Part shown: piece by piece, positions 59,023-64,000 of the stretch
Layout of the letters: each line of letters opens with the position of its first letter
Position numbering within the stretch: position 1 is the stretch's first letter
From: Massilia agrisoli
Lineage (GTDB): Bacteria; Pseudomonadota; Gammaproteobacteria; Burkholderiales; Burkholderiaceae_D
Length of the DNA stretch: 64,000 nt
Direction of reading: 5' to 3'
NCBI RefSeq assembly: GCF_020831365.1
Contig: NZ_JAJHPV010000021.1
Coordinates: forward strand, 248,001-312,000
Notes under the pieces: generated by a model
What the model saw: only the letters and a program-made list of their open reading frames with translations
What the model was told of the DNA's origin: nothing
The model's database searches: none
Made by a program: the position numbers and the translations under genes

Positions 59023-61074
59023 ATGACAAACGTATCAACCCTTCAAAGCCTGATCGCTGGCCGCTGGCTCGGATCTGAAGCATCGACCCCGTTGCACAGC
59101 GCCGTCAACAACAACCTGATCTATCACACCCACGCCGAGAAGATCGACTTCGACGAAGCTGTCACCTATGCGCGCAAGACCGGCGTGCCGGCCCTGATGA
59201 AGCTCGACTTCCAGAAGCGCGCCGGCGTCCTGAAAGCACTCGCGCTGTACCTGATGGAGCGCAAGGAAGAGCTGTACAAGATCTCGCAGCTGACCGGCGC
59301 GACCCGCCCTGACAGCTGGGTCGACGTCGAGGGCGGCATCGGCACCCTGTTCGCCTACGCCAGCATGGGCAGCCGCGAGCTGCCGTCGTCGAACGTGCTG
59401 CACGAAGGCCCGGCCATGGCGCTGGGTAAGCGGGGCGGCTTCGCCGGCACCCACATCCTGGTGCCGCGCGGCGGCCTGGCGGTGCACATCAACGCGTTCA
59501 ACTTCCCGATCTGGGGCATGCTCGAAAAATTCGCGCCGAGCTTCCTGGCCGCGATGCCTTGCATCGGCAAGCCGGCAACCGCCACCAGCTACCTGACGGA
59601 AGCCGTCGTGCGCATGATGCACGAGTCGGGCCTGCTGCCCGAAGGTAGTTTCCAGCTCGTGATCGGCAGCACCGGGGACCTGCTCGACCGCCTGACCGGC
59701 GCCGATGCGGTCACCTTCACCGGTTCGGCCGATACCGCCGCCAAGCTGCGCGTGAATAAAAACCTGATCGCCAATTCGGTGCCGTTCACCGCCGAAGCCG
59801 ACTCGCTCAACTGCGCCATCCTGGCCCCGGACGTCACCCCGGACGATCCTGAATTCGACCTGTTCGTCAAGGAAGTGGCGCGCGAGATGACCGGCAAGGC
59901 AGGCCAGAAATGCACCGCGATCCGCCGCATCATCGTGCCGAAGCAGCACGTCGACGCCGTCGCCGAACGCCTGCGCGACCGCCTGGCCAAGGTGGTCGTC
60001 GGCGACCCGTCGATGGAAGGCGTGCGCATGGGCGCACTGGCCTCGCTCGACCAGCACCGCGACGTCAGCGAGCGTGTCGAGATGCTCGCGCGCGGCAACG
60101 AGATCGTGTTTGGCGCGCGCGACGGCTTCAAGCCCGTCGGCGAAGGCGTCGCCAACGGCGCGTTCTTCTCGCCGACCCTGCTGCTGTGCCGCGATGCGAT
60201 GAACAACGATGCGGTGCACGACGTCGAGGCCTTCGGCCCGGTCAGCACCATGATGACCTACGAAGGCATCGACGAGGCGCTGGCGCTGGCAGCGCGCGGC
60301 AAGGGCAGCCTGGTATCGACTTTGGTGACGAAGGAACCCGCCATCGCCGCCTATGCGGTGCCGATCGCCGCCGCGTCCCACGGCCGCGTCCACATCCTGG
60401 AGCGCGAAGCAGCAGTCGATTCGACCGGCCACGGCTCGCCGCTGCCGCAGCTCAAGCACGGCGGCCCTGGCCGCGCCGGCGGCGGCGAGGAACTGGGCGG
60501 CATCCGCGCGGTGCGCCACTTCCTGCAGCGCGCCGCGGTACAGGGTTCGCCGACGATGCTCGCTGCGGTGACCGGCGAATACGTGCGGGGCGCCGCCGTG
60601 CGCGAGAGCGAACTGCACCCGTTCCGTAAGTACTTCGAAGACCTGCAGATGGGCGACTCGCTGCTGACCCACCGCCGCACCGTGAGCGAGGCCGACATCG
60701 TCGCCTTCGGCGGCATCTCGGGCGACTTCTTCTACATGCACTTCGACGAGATCGCGGCGAAGGATTCGCAGTTCGGCAAGCGCATCGCGCACGGCTACTT
60801 TGTGCTGTCGGCGGCTGCCGGCCTGTTCGTGTCGCCGGCGCCGGGGCCTGTGCTGGCCAACTATGGCCTGGACAACCTGCGCTTCATCACGCCGGTGGCA
60901 ATCGGCGACACGATTCGCGCGCGACTGACCTGCAAGCGCAAGGTCGACCGCAACCGTACCGATGAACGCGGCGTCGGCCAGGGGGTGGTGGCATGGGACG
61001 TCCAGGTGACCAACCAGAACGAAGAACTGGTGGCCAGCTACGATATCCTGACGCTCGTGATGAAGCGTTCCTGA
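59023..61074 (+). CDS. paaZ: Bifunctional oxepin-CoA hydrolase / semialdehyde dehydrogenase
   Basis: 683 residues. The MaoC-like C-terminal domain opens the oxepin ring and the aldehyde dehydrogenase N-terminal domain oxidises the resulting semialdehyde. ALDH motifs: FTAEADSLNC (general base glutamate, near residue 255) and GKAGQKCTAIRR (nucleophilic cysteine, near residue 295). MaoC motif: FGGISGDFFYMHFDEIAA near residue 563, then IAHGYFVLS. Length fits full PaaZ. GGAGAATTC precedes the ATG. Separated from paaY by the palindromic repeat. Confidence 0.95.
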   Translation: MTNVSTLQSLIAGRWLGSEASTPLHSAVNNNLIYHTHAEKIDFDEAVTYARKTGVPALMKLDFQKRAGVLKALALYLMERKEELYKISQLTGATRPDSWVDVEGGIGTLFAYASMGSRELPSSNVLHEGPAMALGKRGGFAGTHILVPRGGLAVHINAFNFPIWGMLEKFAPSFLAAMPCIGKPATATSYLTEAVVRMMHESGLLPEGSFQLVIGSTGDLLDRLTGADAVTFTGSADTAAKLRVNKNLIANSVPFTAEADSLNCAILAPDVTPDDPEFDLFVKEVAREMTGKAGQKCTAIRRIIVPKQHVDAVAERLRDRLAKVVVGDPSMEGVRMGALASLDQHRDVSERVEMLARGNEIVFGARDGFKPVGEGVANGAFFSPTLLLCRDAMNNDAVHDVEAFGPVSTMMTYEGIDEALALAARGKGSLVSTLVTKEPAIAAYAVPIAAASHGRVHILEREAAVDSTGHGSPLPQLKHGGPGRAGGGEELGGIRAVRHFLQRAAVQGSPTMLAAVTGEYVRGAAVRESELHPFRKYFEDLQMGDSLLTHRRTVSEADIVAFGGISGDFFYMHFDEIAAKDSQFGKRIAHGYFVLSAAAGLFVSPAPGPVLANYGLDNLRFITPVAIGDTIRARLTCKRKVDRNRTDERGVGQGVVAWDVQVTNQNEELVASYDILTLVMKRS

Positions 61075-61105
61075 CAAGATTAACGTCCTCGCAAGAGCAT
61101 GCGGC

Positions 61106-61149
61106 CGTGTCGTTAATGCGACACGAGCCCGTGCCGTGCCTGATAAAAT
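61106..61149 (+). promoter_or_regulatory. Hairpin after paaZ and candidate promoter of the EAL gene
   Basis: CGTGTCG (61106-61112) and CGACACG (61119-61125) flank TTAATG, a possible terminator or operator. The extended -10 TGATAAAAT at 61141-61149 has no clear -35. It predicts transcription from about 61157 and favours ATG 61184 over earlier starts. Confidence 0.4.
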
Positions 61150-61183
61150 CGCGGCTCACTTCCTGATGTTGAAAGACGCCGCG

Positions 61184-61978
61184 ATGATCGAGATTCTCCC
61201 CGCTCCACCCACCGAGGCGCTCGCGATCGCCGAACGCCTTGCCTGCTCCGGATGCCGGGGCGAAGACCATCTCACCTTCGACTTCGATTACGCCTACCAG
61301 CCCATCGTCAATGTAAAGACGCGAAGCATCTACGCGCATGAGGCGCTGGTGCGCGGCCCTAACGGAGAGTCCGCGGCCAGCGTGCTGGCACAGGTCAACG
61401 ACAGCAACCGCTACCGCTTCGACCAGGCTTGCCGGGTCCGCGCGGTGGCCGGGGCCAGCCGTCTTGGCATGCGCGAGTATTTGTCGATTAACTTCCTTCC
61501 CAACGCAGTGTACCGGCCCGAAATCTGCATCCGCAGCACCTTCCAGGCCGCGCGCGAATACGGCTTCCCGATCGACCAGATCATCTTTGAAGTGACGGAA
61601 GGCGAAGAGGTGCAGGACCGCGCCCACCTGGTCAACATCTTCCGCGAGTACCAGCGCTTTGGCTTCCGCACGGCGATCGACGATTTTGGCGCCGGCTACG
61701 CGGGCCTGAACCTGCTGGCCGAATACCAGCCGCATATCGTCAAGATCGACATGGACCTGGTGCGCGACATCGACGCCAGCGCGGCGCGCCAGGCGATCGT
61801 GCGCGCCATCGTCGGCATGTGCCAGGAGCTGTCGATTACGGTGCTGGCCGAGGGGATCGAAACGCGCGCCGAGCGCGATTTCCTGGCAGGACTGGGCATT
61901 GAGCTGATGCAGGGGTACTGGTTCAGCAAGCCGGTGTTCCGCGGCCTTGGGACGATCCCGGATTCGGCCTGGGAATAG
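61184..61978 (+). CDS. Stand-alone EAL-domain c-di-GMP phosphodiesterase
   Basis: About 264 residues from ATG 61184 (61166 and 61136 are in frame but lie at or before the likely transcription start). A short N-terminal segment with ACSGC is followed by a single EAL domain: YAHEALVRG near residue 55, IIFEVTEGEE, TAIDDFGAGYAGLN near residue 165, VKIDMDLVRD, VLAEGIETRAE and MQGYWFSKP. All metal and catalytic residues look present, so activity is likely. No sensor or membrane domain. Convergent with the following GGDEF-EAL gene. Confidence 0.9.
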   Translation: MIEILPAPPTEALAIAERLACSGCRGEDHLTFDFDYAYQPIVNVKTRSIYAHEALVRGPNGESAASVLAQVNDSNRYRFDQACRVRAVAGASRLGMREYLSINFLPNAVYRPEICIRSTFQAAREYGFPIDQIIFEVTEGEEVQDRAHLVNIFREYQRFGFRTAIDDFGAGYAGLNLLAEYQPHIVKIDMDLVRDIDASAARQAIVRAIVGMCQELSITVLAEGIETRAERDFLAGLGIELMQGYWFSKPVFRGLGTIPDSAWE

Positions 61979-61984
61979 CCCGGC

Positions 61985-64000
61985 TCAGATGTGGTAGTGG
62001 AGGCCCGGCTCCGACGGCGGCAGCAGCATTCCGCTCCTTAGCATTTCTTCGAATTTATCGGCCGCGACCGGGCGGCTGAAATAATATCCCTGGATTTCGT
62101 CGCAGCGCAGCGAACGCATGACGTCGAGCTGCCCGCGTGTCTCCACGCCTTCGGCGACCACGCGCAGGTGCAGGCTGTGCGCCATCGCCACGATGGCGGC
62201 GGCAATCGCCGCGTCTTCGGGATTGGTGTCGACTCCTGCGATAAACGAGCGGTCGATCTTCACAAAGTCGAACGGGAAGCGTTTGAGCTGCGCCAGCGAC
62301 GAATAGCCGGTGCCGAAGTCGTCGAGCGACAAGTGCACGCCGAGCTTTTTCATCGCGGCCAGGTTATGCGCCGCCTCGTCGGGATTATTCATCACCGCCG
62401 TTTCCGTCAGTTCGAACTCGAGGTACTTCTCTTCGACCCCATGCTTTGCGATCGCGCCGCGGATGGTGGACAGCAGGTCGGGCTGCGCACTTTGTACGGC
62501 CGACAGGTTGATCGCCACCGGTATGATCTGGCCGCCGTTGGCGCGCCAGCGTGCCTGCTGCGCGCACACCGCGTCAATGACCCAGGCGCCGATCTGCCGG
62601 ATCAGGCCTGTCTCTTCGGCCAGTGGAATGAACGACACCGGCCCGACCAGTCCTTGCGCGGGATGGTTCCAGCGGATCAGGGCCTCGGCGCTGACGATGG
62701 CGCCGCTCTGCAGGTTCACGCGCGGCTGGTAATGGAGTTCGAACTGTTCCAGCTCCAGCGCCGCCTGCAATTCGTTTTCGAGCGCCAGGCGCGCGGCCAG
62801 CGCGGCGTTCATGCGCGGCGCGTAGAAGAGGTAGCGTTCGCCGGACGATCGCGCATTCTTGAGCGCCGCTTCGGCGTGCTTGAACAAGGTATCGGCATCG
62901 GCGCCATCGGCCGGCCACAGTGCGAGCCCGGCGCGCGACGAGATACGCACGGTCTGGCCGTCAAGGCGGAACGGCTCGTCGAGCGCGCGGAACACCTTGT
63001 CGCGCAACAGCTCGGCTGCTTCCTCTGCGCGTTCCAGCTCGACGAAGGTGAGGCCGAAGGTGTCGCCGCCGATGCGCGACAGGTTGAACGCTTCCGGCAG
63101 GCGCTCGCCGAGCCGCGCCGCAATCTGCACCAGCAGGGCGTCGCCGGCGTGGCGTCCCAGCGCGTCGTTGAGCTGCGCGAAGCGGTCGAGGTTAATCAGC
63201 GCCACCACCAGCGGGTGGTGGGCGCCGTCCAGGTGCACCAGCTGGGCCAGCCGGTCGAGGAACAGGCGCCGGTTCGGCAGCCCCGTCATCACGTCATGGT
63301 AGGCCAGGTAGCTGATGCGTTCCTCGCGTTCGAAGAACAGCAGCGCAAACGCCAGGTCGCCGGCCAGCTCGTTGAGCACTTTCATCTCGTCCGGGTCGAA
63401 CACGTCTTCAACGTTCGCGTACAGGGTTAGCACTGCTTCGATGCGCTCGCCCACGGCAAGCGGGAAGGCTGCCAGCGAGCGGACGTCGCGCGCATGCATG
63501 CGCTCGGCCAGCAGGGCAAAGGCAGGGTCTGACGCGACGTTGTTGCAGATGACCTGGCGATGCTCGCGCATCACCCGCTCCGCCGGGCACAGTTCGACCA
63601 GGTCGGGCGGCACCGGCGGCAAGGGGCGCCCGCTGTCCGCGACCACCAGCAGTTCATCGCTGCCCGCCTGCGGGACGGCGATCGCCGCGCTGAGGAAGCC
63701 GCCTTCGACGGTGGCCAGGCGGCAGGCTTCCTTGAACAGCGCGTCGCGGTCGCGGATGCGCACGATGGCGGAGTTGATTCCGCTGAGGACCGCATAGACC
63801 CGGTTCAGGCGTGCGATCCTGGCGTCCGCCTGCACACGCTCGGTGACGTCGTGGGCCAGCACGAAGCGGCATGCGCGCCCATTGAACTCGATTGCGTGCG
63901 AGGTGATCTCGACGTCGATCAGGGCGCCATCTTTTTTGCGGTGAATCCACAGCCCAGACTTCTGGAAGGATGGGCCGGTGCTATAAGTGCTTTTCAGGTT
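61985..64000 (-). CDS. PAS-GAF-GGDEF-EAL protein, 5' part beyond the window
   Basis: The frame is open to the window's right edge, so at least 671 residues are visible. In order: end of a PAS domain (HRKKDGALIDVEITSHAIEF), a GAF domain, GGDEF (YHDVMTGLPNRRLFLDRLAQ) whose active site reads RIGGDTFGL in place of GGDEF and lacks the RxxD inhibition site, and a complete EAL domain (SAEALIRW, FELTETAV, LDDFGTGYSSLAQL, KIDRSF, AEGVETRG, QGYYFSRP). It should mainly degrade c-di-GMP, with the GGDEF part perhaps binding GTP as a regulator. Domain limits are estimates. Confidence 0.9.
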   Translation of the reverse strand, partial: NLKSTYSTGPSFQKSGLWIHRKKDGALIDVEITSHAIEFNGRACRFVLAHDVTERVQADARIARLNRVYAVLSGINSAIVRIRDRDALFKEACRLATVEGGFLSAAIAVPQAGSDELLVVADSGRPLPPVPPDLVELCPAERVMREHRQVICNNVASDPAFALLAERMHARDVRSLAAFPLAVGERIEAVLTLYANVEDVFDPDEMKVLNELAGDLAFALLFFEREERISYLAYHDVMTGLPNRRLFLDRLAQLVHLDGAHHPLVVALINLDRFAQLNDALGRHAGDALLVQIAARLGERLPEAFNLSRIGGDTFGLTFVELERAEEAAELLRDKVFRALDEPFRLDGQTVRISSRAGLALWPADGADADTLFKHAEAALKNARSSGERYLFYAPRMNAALAARLALENELQAALELEQFELHYQPRVNLQSGAIVSAEALIRWNHPAQGLVGPVSFIPLAEETGLIRQIGAWVIDAVCAQQARWRANGGQIIPVAINLSAVQSAQPDLLSTIRGAIAKHGVEEKYLEFELTETAVMNNPDEAAHNLAAMKKLGVHLSLDDFGTGYSSLAQLKRFPFDFVKIDRSFIAGVDTNPEDAAIAAAIVAMAHSLHLRVVAEGVETRGQLDVMRSLRCDEIQGYYFSRPVAADKFEEMLRSGMLLPPSEPGLHYHI

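Noticed and set aside
59035-61077. Long minus-strand open frame opposite paaZ
   Set aside because: Same artefact: paaZ on the plus strand has all catalytic residues and the antisense product has no recognisable domain.

Overview
The window is GC-rich bacterial chromosome with dense genes, many ATGA start/stop overlaps and no rRNA, tRNA, CRISPR array, phage gene or transposase that I could find. Gene content fits a betaproteobacterium, most likely Oxalobacteraceae (Massilia/Janthinobacterium-like). The evidence is a fused caa3-type oxidase, a darP/pmbA divergent pair, a phenylacetate (paa) cluster with a branched-chain-type ABC transporter inside it, and palindromic intergenic repeats. The genus is inference.

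Layout. 1-1.6 kb: the 3' part of ada, overlapped by a 2-oxoglutarate/Fe(II) oxygenase gene. 1.7-3.4 kb: an exported amidohydrolase gene broken by a perfect 10-bp tandem duplication. 3.5-10.8 kb: a complete histidine-utilisation operon, hutU-H-G-F-D-I, with a HutC-like operator in front and a strong terminator behind. It runs the five-step route through formimidoylglutamate, formylglutamate and glutamate. 11-19 kb: GNAT and EamA genes, an Mpo1-like membrane protein, two base-excision glycosylases (deoxyinosine and 3-methyladenine), a transglutaminase/TPR lipoprotein, an HDOD protein, and a chemoreceptor paired with a secreted single-Cache protein. 19.2-22 kb: a KamA-like radical SAM aminomutase and an MFS transporter. 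21.9-27 kb: a caa3-type cytochrome oxidase set (subunit I+III fusion, subunit II with heme c, lipoprotein cytochrome c, small membrane protein) divergent from a diheme cytochrome c. 27-35 kb: housekeeping and miscellaneous metabolism, including AI-2E family, FAH family, class III aminotransferase, CMD family, esterase, mog, darP and pmbA.

35-41.4 kb is the least ordinary stretch. Two paralogous Tat-exported TRAP solute-binding proteins, with no TRAP permease nearby, bracket a hemerythrin / diguanylate cyclase / hemerythrin group and an M14 cytosolic-type carboxypeptidase. One hemerythrin has an FNR/ANR box at an ideal class II position. The other has a close match to the NsrR operator over its -10. 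The locus therefore looks like an oxygen and nitric-oxide responsive module linked to c-di-GMP. A 200-bp element with perfect 17-bp terminal inverted repeats sits in the T-tract of the first TRAP gene's terminator.

43.4-61.1 kb is the paa catabolon: paaX divergent from paaABCDE-G-H-I-K-J, then a five-gene HAAT-type ABC transporter (likely uptake of phenylacetate or a related acid), paaY and paaZ. PaaK activates phenylacetate, PaaABCE epoxidises it, PaaG isomerises, PaaZ opens and oxidises the ring, and PaaJ/PaaH finish the beta-oxidation. A dedicated paaF hydratase gene is not in the window. The window ends with a stand-alone EAL phosphodiesterase and, on the other strand, the 3' part of a PAS-GAF-GGDEF-EAL protein whose GGDEF signature is degenerate.
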